Assembly (NCBI RefSeq): GCF_001112925.1
Contig: NZ_CPYD01000008.1
Span: 62,001-126,000 of the forward strand
Origin: Yersinia nurmii
GTDB lineage: Bacteria; Pseudomonadota; Gammaproteobacteria; Enterobacterales; Enterobacteriaceae
Direction: 5' to 3'
DNA: 64,000 nt
Under the pieces are notes generated by a model that was not told the origin of the DNA, did not search any database, and worked only from the letters and a program-made list of their open reading frames with translations. Below are positions 1-11,343 of this stretch, in pieces (positions within the stretch are counted from its first letter, which is position 1; every line of letters starts with the position of its first letter). Position numbers and translations under genes: made by a program.

Positions 1-204
1 GACTTCGCCAGTGGCACGAGCATAGCCATCGGCCATGTGTACCGCACCTTGTTCATGACGAACCAGAATATGATCGATTCCCCCAACCGTGTGCAGGGCA
101 TCGTAGATATCAAGTACGGCCCCGCCGGGATAACCGAATACATGTTTTACGCCCTGATCGATTAACGATCGGACTACCATCTCGGCTCCTGACAACATCT
201 CCAT
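1..204 (-). CDS. ilvI: Acetolactate synthase III large subunit, N-terminal part (cut by window edge)
   Basis: First 68 codons of the TPP-dependent large subunit of acetohydroxyacid synthase III, which condenses pyruvate with pyruvate or 2-oxobutyrate in valine, leucine and isoleucine synthesis. The translation contains the PYR-domain stretches [20 protein letters not shown] and [15 protein letters not shown]; Glu51 in RHEQ is the family's cofactor-activating glutamate. The start ATG (202-204) is preceded by a good Shine-Dalgarno, CCGGAGG, 7 bases away on the minus strand. The rest of the gene, and presumably ilvH, lie beyond position 1. Assignment to ilvI rather than ilvB/ilvG rests on the neighbouring leuO, the ilvI-leuO-leu order being typical of enterics. 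Confidence 0.93.
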   Translation of the reverse strand, partial: MEMLSGAEMVVRSLIDQGVKHVFGYPGGAVLDIYDALHTVGGIDHILVRHEQGAVHMADGYARATGEV

Positions 205-318
205 GGGTTTTGCCTCCGGGCTTAGTTTTACTTTTTGGACAACAGAAAAAGATTTCTACGTCGTCCTGTAGGAAAGGCACGAGGCCCAACTCTTGTTATT
301 TTTCGAATATGATTAATT

Positions 319-347
319 AACATAACGTCAGAATTTCTAGCAGGCAA
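319..347 (-). promoter_or_regulatory. Candidate ilvI promoter
   Basis: On the minus strand TTGCCT (342-347) and TATGTT (319-324) are separated by 17 bp and lie about 115 bases upstream of the ilvI start. The surrounding DNA is AT-rich, as expected for an Lrp/H-NS-influenced ilvIH promoter. The assignment is by pattern only. Confidence 0.35.
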
Positions 348-561
348 ACGGCAAATCAGGTGCTAGGAGGAGGTTCACTCTGTGACACGCTGCATTCATT
401 AATTTTACAAAAATAAAACACTAGCAAGACCGCACATTTTGTCGGGATTGTGTCGGAGGGGGAATCAATAACAGAACTAAATGAGGTAATGACTTTTGCC
501 GGAATATTGAGCAAAAACCGTTATTCACGGGACAAGAACGATGGGAAGAGCAAGCTGGCAT

Positions 562-620
562 CAAAAAATACCAAGCCCCGCGGGCTACACCTAGTTTCCA
601 GATGCTGCCCGCAGGGCTTG
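562..620 (-). terminator. Rho-independent terminator of the acyl-CoA ligase gene
   Basis: Arms 572-585 and 607-620 pair over 14 bp with one mismatch (CAAGCCCYGCGGGC). The loop can add a short inner stem. On the minus strand the hairpin is followed after 4 bases by a run of six T (563-568 on the plus strand are A). It lies 38 bases past the ligase stop. Confidence 0.75.
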
Positions 621-658
621 TCGATAACAATCACGAATCTGATTAATGGGTCAGCATA

Positions 659-2458
659 TTAATCGCGATACATAGAATCAATTTCGAACTGATAGCGTTG
701 AGAAATAATTTTGCGACGCAGTTTAAGCGTTGGCGTCAACTCGCCAGACTCCATTGAGAAAGCCTTTGGCAGCAGCGTGAAGCGTTTTACCTGCTCAAAT
801 TTCGATAGCTCTTTCTGCATATCTTTCAAACGCTGTTCGAACATTTCCACAATGTGACTATGACGCAGCAGTTCTAGACGATCGTGATATTTTAAATTGA
901 TCGATTTGGCATATTCTTCCAATGATTCGAAACAAGGCACGATCAATGCAGAAACAAATTTGCGCGTATCGGCGATCACTGCAATTTGCTCGATAAAACG
1001 ATCCTGACCCAAGGTGCCTTCGATCATCTGCGGAGCAATATATTTGCCCCCCGATGTTTTCATCAAATCTTTCAAGCGTTCGGTGATAAACAGGTTACCA
1101 GCGCTATCAATGGCACCTGCGTCGCCGGTTTTTAACCAGCCGTCTTCAGTCAATGTCGCCGCCGTTTCTTCCGGTTTATTCAGGTAGCCACGCATCACTA
1201 TTGGCCCACGAACCTGAATTTCATTTTCCGCGCCGAGACGCACTTCAATACCCGGTAACGGCTTGCCGATCGAACCAAAGCGGAAATCATTTTCTTCCCA
1301 GCAGGAAACCGTCGCGCAGGTTTCCGTCATGCCGTAGCCATATTTAATATTGACGCCAATGGCTTGGAAAAACAGGATGATATTGTCATCAAGGCGCGCA
1401 CCGGCTGCCGGTAAAAATCGCACGCGACCACCGAGCACATTACGCAATTTTTGCAGCACTAAGCGATCGGCCAAAGCGAACAAACGATCGGAAAGCCATG
1501 AGGATTTACGTCCTTCCTGCTGGCGGCGAAATTGTTTCTCACCGCAGCTGACCGCCCAGTGGAACAATACCCGACGATGGGGTTTGGCTTGTGCGACTTT
1601 CTCATGAATGGCCGAAAAAACCTTTTCATAGAAACGAGGAACGGCACACATTACTGTTGGGCTAACGGCCTGCATTGCTTGACGAACCCAGTCAGTATTA
1701 CTGATGTAAACATTTTGCGCGCCGGTATGCATCACATAGAAACTCCACGCGCGCTCAAAAACGTGAGAAAGCGGCAGGAAACTCAGAGAAACATCGTCGG
1801 TAGTCAGCGTTAAACGCTCATCATGCAAATACAGCTGCGCCGCCATATTGCGGTAATCCAGCATCACCCCTTTAGGTTCGCCGGTGGTTCCCGAGGTATA
1901 AATCAGGGTAAACAGATCGTCTAAATCACAGCTATCGATACGCTTATTCAGCAAAAACAGCAGTGTTTCATCGGGATCGATTTCGAATGAAGCAAGGTGC
2001 TGAGCATACTCGCAGCCACGTAAATCAACCGCCGGATCCAGCGCTACGATAGTTTCCAACTGCGGACACAGGCTTTTCAGCGTTATCGCCACGTCATACT
2101 GCGACTGCTCACCGACAAACAGAATGCGAATATCGGCATCATTGACCACAAAGGCCGCCTGCGCCGCCGTATTAGTCGCATAAAGTGGAACGCTGATCGC
2201 ACGAATTTGCAAAATAGCCAAATCAGCTAAAGACCATGCCATGCTGTTATTGGCAAAAATGCCCACTTTGTCCTGCACCGCTACGCCTTTAGACAGCAGC
2301 GCAGCAGAAATGCATTGAACCTGATGGCCTACCTGCTGCCAGCTAAGTTGAGTTTCTGCTCCGGGAGACCACTGGCGAAAGGCCGTCTGATCAGCACGAT
2401 GTTTAATTTGCTGATGCAATCGACGCACCAAGTGGTATTGCTGCAATTTATCTATCAT
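659..2458 (-). CDS. AMP-forming long-chain acyl-CoA synthetase (FadD15-like)
   Basis: ATP-dependent ligase of the acyl-adenylate-forming superfamily, expected to activate a fatty acid to acyl-CoA at the cytoplasmic face of the membrane. The 599-residue product has the AMP-binding P-loop YTSGTTGEPKGVML (residues 187-200), the adenylate motif YGYGMTETCA, the hinge region GWLKTGDAG, and a C-terminal KTSGGKYIAPQMIEG segment. The length and a long insert after the P-loop resemble eukaryote-type/FadD15 ligases rather than canonical E. coli FadD (about 560 residues). I chose the ATG at 2456-2458 because the family homology begins there. An upstream in-frame ATG at 2557 would add 33 hydrophobic residues and lacks a clear Shine-Dalgarno. 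Substrate and physiological role are unknown. It is monocistronic between leuO and ilvI, all three on the minus strand. Confidence 0.88.
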   Translation of the reverse strand: MIDKLQQYHLVRRLHQQIKHRADQTAFRQWSPGAETQLSWQQVGHQVQCISAALLSKGVAVQDKVGIFANNSMAWSLADLAILQIRAISVPLYATNTAAQAAFVVNDADIRILFVGEQSQYDVAITLKSLCPQLETIVALDPAVDLRGCEYAQHLASFEIDPDETLLFLLNKRIDSCDLDDLFTLIYTSGTTGEPKGVMLDYRNMAAQLYLHDERLTLTTDDVSLSFLPLSHVFERAWSFYVMHTGAQNVYISNTDWVRQAMQAVSPTVMCAVPRFYEKVFSAIHEKVAQAKPHRRVLFHWAVSCGEKQFRRQQEGRKSSWLSDRLFALADRLVLQKLRNVLGGRVRFLPAAGARLDDNIILFFQAIGVNIKYGYGMTETCATVSCWEENDFRFGSIGKPLPGIEVRLGAENEIQVRGPIVMRGYLNKPEETAATLTEDGWLKTGDAGAIDSAGNLFITERLKDLMKTSGGKYIAPQMIEGTLGQDRFIEQIAVIADTRKFVSALIVPCFESLEEYAKSINLKYHDRLELLRHSHIVEMFEQRLKDMQKELSKFEQVKRFTLLPKAFSMESGELTPTLKLRRKIISQRYQFEIDSMYRD

Positions 2459-2820
2459 AGAAATGCTGCCCAGGGTTGAAATAAACAAATGTAGTGAATA
2501 CGTAAAGCATAGGATGAAGCTCCCCTTTGGCCAAAGTTTCGGCTTACAGGTGTTCACTTTTTTCGCGCAGTCTACTCACTCTTAGCCCTATGGCAAACAA
2601 ATTTCGGCGTAAGAATGTGAGGTGAAACTGATTTCACCGCGGATTTCAGTGAAATTGGTGAGGTCTATCGCAGATGGCGGACCAGCATCTGAGAGAAGTA
2701 TTGCGGGAATAAACACAGAATAACGGAAAGAAAAAATTTTAATGAGTGCCGCTACGCAACAAAACTACTGAGGTACATCAGTACCCCAGTAGTAACAACG
2801 CCAGTAGCCGTTAATAAAGT
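2459..2820. other. Intergenic region between acyl-CoA ligase and leuO
   Basis: About 360 bases containing the 5' region of the ligase gene and, next to leuO, a hairpin terminator at 2760-2793. I see no additional gene. Confidence 0.6.
2760..2793 (-). terminator. Hairpin terminator downstream of leuO
   Basis: Inverted repeat 2764-2776 / 2781-2793 (ACTACTG-GGTAC type arms, 12 of 13 paired, 4-base loop), followed on the minus strand by TTTTGTT. It lies about 30 bases past the leuO stop. The T tract is short, so efficiency is uncertain. Confidence 0.6.
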
Positions 2821-3777
2821 TTAAATTGAAAGGCTAAATTGGCTTAATAAGGCTTTCATCCACTGATGACCTTTATCGCGATCGGTAGATTCATGCCAGG
2901 TTAGATAACAGGCTCGTGTAGTATTTGCCCAAGGTAATTCAATAAGTTTTAGATTAGACTCTTCACTACATATATTAATTAACCAGCGAGGAACAATAGC
3001 CACGTAATTTGTTTTAGATACAACGTTAAGAACGCTATTCATATCCGTGCTTTCATAGGAAATAGTATGGGATAAGTCATTAGCCTCATAATAGTTCTTG
3101 CTAAATGAACCCACTTTATCCAAAGAATCCACGGCATGTTGTTCTTCAAAAAGTTGCTCTGAAGTAATAGATTCATTTATTCGCGGATGATCTTTTGAAA
3201 CAGCCAATACCAATTCATCATTAAATAAAAGCGTGCGTTTAAATTCAGGCCGTTCAAATTCGGTATAACCTATCACAAAGTCTGTTTTCTGATAGCGCAA
3301 CTGATGTTCAATATCATCATTTAAGTATGACTTAATTGATAACTGTACGTGTGGGCCGCACTGCTTGACTCGCCCTACTATTTCGGCGGTCAGGCGAACA
3401 TCAAGCGGACTACAAATGGAGAGATTAAACAAACGTTCGCTACTTTTTGGCTCAAACCCAACGCCGGGCAATTCATTATGGACCAATTGTAATGCCTGGC
3501 GAACCGGCCCAAACAGCTGTTTAGCTCGGACTGTCGGCTGAATACCTCGACCGCTACGGAAAAAGAGTTCGTCATCAAACATCAGCTTTAAACGCGCTAC
3601 GGCGTTGCTCACCGCCGGTTGTGACATCCCCAAAGATTGCGCCGCGCGGGTCACGTTCTGCTCTTGCATAACGGCATCAAAAACCGTGAGTAAATTAAGA
3701 TCAACGCTACGCAAATGGACATCAAACGATTCTTTTTGAGTTACTGGATTTGCAGTTACCAAGTTGTGTTCAGACAT
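2821..3777 (-). CDS. leuO: LysR-type global regulator LeuO
   Basis: DNA-binding regulator of 318 residues that in enterics antagonises H-NS silencing and controls leu, stress and defence loci. The N-terminal winged helix-turn-helix reads [20 protein letters not shown] followed by [19 protein letters not shown], the typical LysR recognition helix. The remaining two thirds form the effector-binding domain. LeuO-type proteins carry an N-terminal extension before the HTH, present here as about 25 residues. The start at 3775-3777 has a GTGGAG Shine-Dalgarno 6 bases upstream; the ATG 12 bases earlier overlaps that site and is unlikely. It is divergent from leuLABCD across a 0.9 kb AT-rich gap, matching the ilvIH-leuO-leuABCD arrangement where the promoters influence each other. 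Confidence 0.95.
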   Translation of the reverse strand: MSEHNLVTANPVTQKESFDVHLRSVDLNLLTVFDAVMQEQNVTRAAQSLGMSQPAVSNAVARLKLMFDDELFFRSGRGIQPTVRAKQLFGPVRQALQLVHNELPGVGFEPKSSERLFNLSICSPLDVRLTAEIVGRVKQCGPHVQLSIKSYLNDDIEHQLRYQKTDFVIGYTEFERPEFKRTLLFNDELVLAVSKDHPRINESITSEQLFEEQHAVDSLDKVGSFSKNYYEANDLSHTISYESTDMNSVLNVVSKTNYVAIVPRWLINICSEESNLKLIELPWANTTRACYLTWHESTDRDKGHQWMKALLSQFSLSI

Positions 3778-4627
3778 GCTTAACTCCACTAAGCTTTATG
3801 CAGATGGTTCTATTAGGAGTATGACTATCTTTTAATAGCAGCAAATTAATTACTGATATATTAGATGTCTCACAATTAATATAACCAATGATCTCAATTG
3901 TTATCGTTAGGAAAGATAACCACTGAGTCTCGTCCTTGTATAAAATGTGAAACCACGTATCACATCTAACGCATCCTATTGTCAGAATATTTTCCATAGA
4001 TAAATAAAAAGTGGAACGTGGCATGTTATCACTGGAATCACTAATTTCCAGAAATGTGATGATTAACCTCCAAGTGACATACAAACACTCACCTTATAAG
4101 ATACAATGATTCATAATCATGCCATTATTAAATAATAATTTCATAAATTAAACCTTATTAGTTCTTAAAATAAGCTAACAACAGCCAAATAGTTAAATTT
4201 TTTACATTGACATAATAAACATTAAGTGTGAATTAATAAACCAAAGGTTTATAAATATAATCGCTGCGTATGCTAACTCTAATTATATATAAATATATTT
4301 ATGATAATTAAATAACGCCAATAGTGGACGTCGTAAGATGCCTTATTACATTAATGCTATCTGTCATTTTTATCCACCTTATCAAGTTTGTCAGAGGATA
4401 ATTTTACTTAAACAAAGGTTAACTATTCACCAAAGAGGCTGGAATCGAACGGAGCATTATAGTTAAGCATAATAACCCGCTTTTAATCACACTTGCGAAA
4501 CAATCAATAATATCCACAACGGCAAGATGAAACATAATTCTAAAATTAAGCCAGGTAAAGGATTTAATACCAAAAATAAGGTTAACAAAAACCTCAAACC
4601 AGTTTAAGTCGCCATTCCAAACAAAAG
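3778..4627. other. AT-rich divergent regulatory region between leuO and leu operon
   Basis: About 850 bases, visibly much richer in A/T than the flanking genes, with many A and T tracts. Such DNA is a typical H-NS and LeuO target in enterics. Open frames of 71 and 104 codons occur on the minus strand, but they have no plausible ribosome binding site and low-complexity translations, so I do not call genes. Confidence 0.6.
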
Positions 4628-4656
4628 TTGACACCCCTGTTAAAATAACGTATCAA
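4628..4656 (+). promoter_or_regulatory. leuLABCD promoter
   Basis: A perfect -35 TTGACA (4628-4633) and a TATCAA -10 (4651-4656) with 17-bp spacing lie about 40 bases upstream of the leuL start. The E. coli leu promoter likewise has TTGACA as its -35 element. Confidence 0.7.
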
Positions 4657-4697
4657 ATTAGGAAGCAAAACAATTAACCGATGAGAAGCTGATAACG

Positions 4698-4781
4698 ATG
4701 TTCTACTCCAACCGTCTACTAGGCCTACTACTAAACGCATCTTACTTGCGCGGTATGTTGGTGGACGGAAATCAGAACTGA
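4698..4781 (+). CDS. leuL: leu operon leader peptide
   Basis: A 27-codon leader whose translation by the ribosome senses leucyl-tRNA and controls termination before leuA. The frame encodes NRLLGLLLNASYLRG, closely resembling E. coli LeuL (GLLLLNASSLRG). Five of its leucine codons are the rare CTA, in clusters of two and three, the classic attenuation control codons. Its stop (4779-4781) is 20 bases before the terminator hairpin at 4802-4830. Confidence 0.93.
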   Translation: MFYSNRLLGLLLNASYLRGMLVDGNQN

Positions 4782-4801
4782 TTCAGCCATCAAGATTCAG
4801 A

Positions 4802-4830
4802 AACCCGCGCAAATGCGCGGGTTTTTTTTT
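4802..4830 (+). terminator. leu attenuator terminator
   Basis: Perfect 9-bp stem AACCCGCGC / GCGCGGGTT (4802-4810, 4815-4823) with an AAAT loop and a run of T to 4830, between leuL and leuA. Its position right after the leader peptide makes it the regulated terminator. Confidence 0.93.
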
Positions 4831-4882
4831 ACCCGTCGCGCGCTAAATAAAAAAGTTACTCAGAAAAATAAGGAATTACCCG

Positions 4883-8953
<4,071 letters not shown>

Positions 8954-8967
8954 TCGGAGACACCATA

Positions 8968-9570
8968 GTGGCAAAATTGATTCAACACACAGGTTTAGTC
9001 GTTCCGTTGGATGCAGCGAATGTCGATACCGACGCCATCATTCCTAAGCAGTTTTTGCAAAAAGTGACGCGCACTGGCTTCGGCCAGCATTTGTTTAACG
9101 ATTGGCGTTTTCTGGACGATGCAGGTCAGGTGCCTAACCCTGAGTTTGTACTGAACCACCCGCGCTATCAGGGCGCGTCGATTTTACTGGCGCGCGAAAA
9201 TTTTGGCTGCGGCTCATCTCGCGAACATGCCCCTTGGGCACTGACCGATTATGGTTTTAAGGTGGTTATCGCCCCAAGTTTTGCCGATATCTTTTACGGT
9301 AACTCATTCAATAACCAATTATTACCGGTGACGTTAAGCGAAGCGGATATTGATACTTTATTCCAGTTGGTAGAGAGCCAGGAAGGTATCGAGTTCGTCG
9401 TGGATTTGGAAAAGCAGACCGTCATCGCCGGAGGCAAAAGTTATGCCTTTGAAATCGATGGTTTCCGCCGTCATTGTATGATGAATGGGCTGGACAGTAT
9501 CGGTTTGACGTTGCAGCACGAGGCCAATATTTCGGCCTATGAGCAGCAGCAACCCGCATTTTTACGTTAA
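8968..9570 (+). CDS. leuD: 3-isopropylmalate dehydratase small subunit
   Basis: Swivelling-domain subunit that completes isopropylmalate isomerase with LeuC. The 200-residue product has the [12 protein letters not shown] and [18 protein letters not shown] motifs of the aconitase C-terminal (swivel) family. Translation starts at GTG (8968-8970), preceded by CGGAGA at a suitable distance, 14 bases after leuC. It is the last gene of the leu operon. A perfect hairpin follows at 9590-9618. Confidence 0.97.
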   Translation: MAKLIQHTGLVVPLDAANVDTDAIIPKQFLQKVTRTGFGQHLFNDWRFLDDAGQVPNPEFVLNHPRYQGASILLARENFGCGSSREHAPWALTDYGFKVVIAPSFADIFYGNSFNNQLLPVTLSEADIDTLFQLVESQEGIEFVVDLEKQTVIAGGKSYAFEIDGFRRHCMMNGLDSIGLTLQHEANISAYEQQQPAFLR

Positions 9571-9584
9571 TTTTCAGCAAAATT

Positions 9585-9668
9585 ACGCTCGGTCACTTAG
9601 CGCTCAACTAAGTGACCGGGGTGAATGAGTGCAGCCAACGCCGCTGCGGCGTGAAAGATGCAGGGGAT
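9585..9668. repeat. Putative dispersed palindromic repeat element
   Basis: The hairpin at 9590-9618 is followed by a second GC-rich imperfect dyad around 9636-9653 (AACGCCGCTGCGGCGT core) and a GAAAGATGCAGGGGA tail. This layout resembles the small intergenic palindromic elements common in Yersinia and Serratia relatives. Only one copy is visible here, so repetitiveness is inference from memory of such sequences. Confidence 0.35.
9590..9618. terminator. Hairpin between leuD and setA, probable bidirectional terminator
   Basis: Perfect 11-bp stem CGGTCACTTAG / CTAAGTGACCG with a 7-base loop, between convergent leuD and setA. No T tract follows on the plus strand; on the minus strand ATTTTGC follows. 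It may be part of a longer repeat element (9585-9668). Confidence 0.5.
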
Positions 9669-10850
9669 TTAGATAGCCCTGACTCTGCTAAATATCCCTA
9701 ATGACACTGTCGCCAGTAACGCAGCCATCCAATAAACCGCGTAATGCCCCAGATTCTCTGTTAGCACGCCTTGTAAGATCCCAGCTAAAATTACGCCGGT
9801 TGATATGCTATTGGTAAACAGCGTCGTTGCGGCACCAGCCCTGCCCGGCATCAACTCCTGAAAATAAAGCATACCTATACCTGCAACAATACCGATGAAA
9901 ACGGCGTTGAAAATCTGCAATAGCATCAGCGCAGTTTTGAACTTAAACAGGATCAAACCAACATAAAACACGATACCTGCGGCCACTGCAAATAGCATAA
10001 TTTTACGCATACCAAAGCGTTTAACCGAGTAACCCGCCAGCAGCATAATCGGGATTTCCAGCCCCGCGGCGGTTCCCATCAGTAAACCGGCCAAACGTTC
10101 CGGCAAACCGAGATCTGAAGTGATGTATAACGGCATATCGATGATATACATGGTGTTACAGGTCCACATCAGCATCGAGGCAATGAACAGTAACAGCACG
10201 TTTTTATCGGCAAAAAGCTTGGCATTAATCACTACCGGCGCGTCTTTCGGCACTTCAGCTTTCGGCACCGATGGCAATAAGAACCCGACCAGAATACCGC
10301 TTAATACGAATATTCCGGCGGCAACGCTGAACATCAAAGTGAAGCCATAGTTCAACGCCAGCATAAACGATAGCGGTGGGCCGATAACCCAAGCCAAGGA
10401 TAATTGCGCTCTCATTATCGAACTAAACATCACTACTTCTTTCGCCGAGCTGTCGGCATATTCCCGCGCTAAAGCAAAAATCTGCGGCATGGCCGTATTG
10501 GCCACTGAGGCTAATAGCACGCCAACGGTAATCAGTGTCAGATAATCACGATTAAAGGCAAATAGCAGACAGTTACCCACCGCCATCAGGTAGCACAGCA
10601 TGATTAACTTGCGGCGATCGCCTCGCAGATCCGAGCGTTTCGCCAGCACAAAGCTCACCGTAATTCCAGCAATAGCGTTAACGGTATAAAAAAGCCCAAC
10701 CCATAAAGGGCGTACATTGACCTCTGTGGTTAAAAACAAACTGAGGGTTGGAGCCTGCAGTGCACCGGCGATGCCAGAAAGAAAAGCCACCACAAAAAAA
10801 GCAATAAAGACGGGATTAATTCGTCGGGAATAAGTCAGAGCAGATTTCAT
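9669..10850 (-). CDS. setA: Sugar efflux transporter, SetA/SetB family (MFS)
   Basis: Twelve-helix major-facilitator exporter of 393 residues that in E. coli expels glucose- and lactose-type sugars or analogues; the E. coli gene is co-expressed with sgrS under glucose-phosphate stress. The translation shows alternating hydrophobic helices and the loop RSDLRGDRRKLIM between helices 2 and 3. I chose the ATG at 10850 because GGAG lies 8 bases upstream and the length matches SetA (392). An upstream in-frame start at 10886 would add 12 residues. It lies directly downstream of sgrS/sgrT on the same strand, as in E. coli; that context favours setA over the paralogue setB. Confidence 0.88.
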   Translation of the reverse strand: MKSALTYSRRINPVFIAFFVVAFLSGIAGALQAPTLSLFLTTEVNVRPLWVGLFYTVNAIAGITVSFVLAKRSDLRGDRRKLIMLCYLMAVGNCLLFAFNRDYLTLITVGVLLASVANTAMPQIFALAREYADSSAKEVVMFSSIMRAQLSLAWVIGPPLSFMLALNYGFTLMFSVAAGIFVLSGILVGFLLPSVPKAEVPKDAPVVINAKLFADKNVLLLFIASMLMWTCNTMYIIDMPLYITSDLGLPERLAGLLMGTAAGLEIPIMLLAGYSVKRFGMRKIMLFAVAAGIVFYVGLILFKFKTALMLLQIFNAVFIGIVAGIGMLYFQELMPGRAGAATTLFTNSISTGVILAGILQGVLTENLGHYAVYWMAALLATVSLGIFSRVRAI

Positions 10851-10951
10851 TACAGGCTCCATCGCCAGAAACCACTTTAGATTCATATGCTACAGAAGGC
10901 ACATTGCGGTGAACAGCAACAATAACTATATAGCTAATAATTACTCGGCAA

Positions 10952-11278
10952 TAAAAAAGCCAGCAGGCTGCCCCACTGGCTGGTGAATTGCACCATTACT
11001 CAGAAATTTTTGATGATAGGCAGCGCCCCTGCCGAACAGCGAAAGTTAAATCCAGATTCCATCGGTACTAAATAGGTTCAAACTAAATATGTTTGCGGTA
11101 TTCTTTTTCCGGCATTTGCTGAATGTCCCATTGGGTGACATCTGCCAACATCCGTAACCGCCATTCCATCGGCACCCAGCTCAACCAATCGGCCTGCTGC
11201 TGCCTGATGGCTCTAAAATAGCGCTGGTAAAACTGTCTGGTTAAGCACTTTTTCATCATGCTCCTCCCCTTTCATTAC
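10952..11278 (-). ncRNA. sgrS: Small RNA SgrS (glucose-phosphate stress)
   Basis: Hfq-dependent RNA that represses ptsG and other sugar transporter mRNAs and also encodes SgrT. On the minus strand the 3' part contains CTGAGTAATGGTG (complement of 10991-11003), nearly identical to the E. coli seed CTGAGTATTGGTG that pairs with the ptsG ribosome-binding region. It then has a terminator hairpin with 6-bp outer arms AGCCAG/CTGGCT (10959-10982) and six T (10953-10958). The gene lies divergent from sgrR and upstream of setA. The 5' end near 11278 is estimated from the sgrT start and upstream AT-rich promoter-like DNA. Confidence 0.9.
11083..11259 (-). CDS. sgrT: SgrT, small inhibitor of glucose uptake encoded within SgrS
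   Basis: A 58-codon ORF in the 5' half of SgrS. In E. coli the 43-residue SgrT blocks glucose transport through PtsG. The core aligns with E. coli SgrT: RQFYQRYFRA against RQFYQHYFTA, WLSWVPMEWRLRML against WLRWLSVPQRLTML, and TQWD against MQWD. The ORF begins with two consecutive ATGs (11257-11259 and 11254-11256) after a strong AGGGGAGGAGC ribosome binding site. Compared with E. coli it has about 7 extra N-terminal residues (MMKKCLT) and a longer charged tail ending EYRKHI. This length difference is unusual, but the frame is intact and well supported. Confidence 0.88.
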   Translation of the reverse strand: MMKKCLTRQFYQRYFRAIRQQQADWLSWVPMEWRLRMLADVTQWDIQQMPEKEYRKHI

Positions 11279-11343
11279 TGATAATTATCTGCGTAATATA
11301 GGGAAAGATAAATTGATGCATTTTGCCGTGGAGTTCCTCTTTT

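Larger units (their letters stand above)
205..658. other. Intergenic region between ilvI and the acyl-CoA ligase
   Basis: The 454 bases hold the ilvI 5' region (candidate promoter at 319-347) and, toward the right, the terminator of the acyl-CoA ligase (562-620). The short open frames on both strands have no recognisable composition or ribosome binding site, so I call no gene here. Confidence 0.6.

Noticed and set aside
572-620. Large inverted repeat first taken as a possible mobile-element end
   Set aside because: On the minus strand it is followed by a T tract right after the ligase gene, so a transcription terminator explains it.
450-662. 70-codon plus-strand ORF between ilvI and the acyl-CoA ligase
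   Set aside because: It spans the ligase terminator hairpin and has no family resemblance.
3770-4084. 104-codon minus-strand ORF upstream of leuO, and a 71-codon ORF at 4419-4634
   Set aside because: They are in AT-rich regulatory DNA with no Shine-Dalgarno, and the first overlaps the leuO start. Composition alone explains them.
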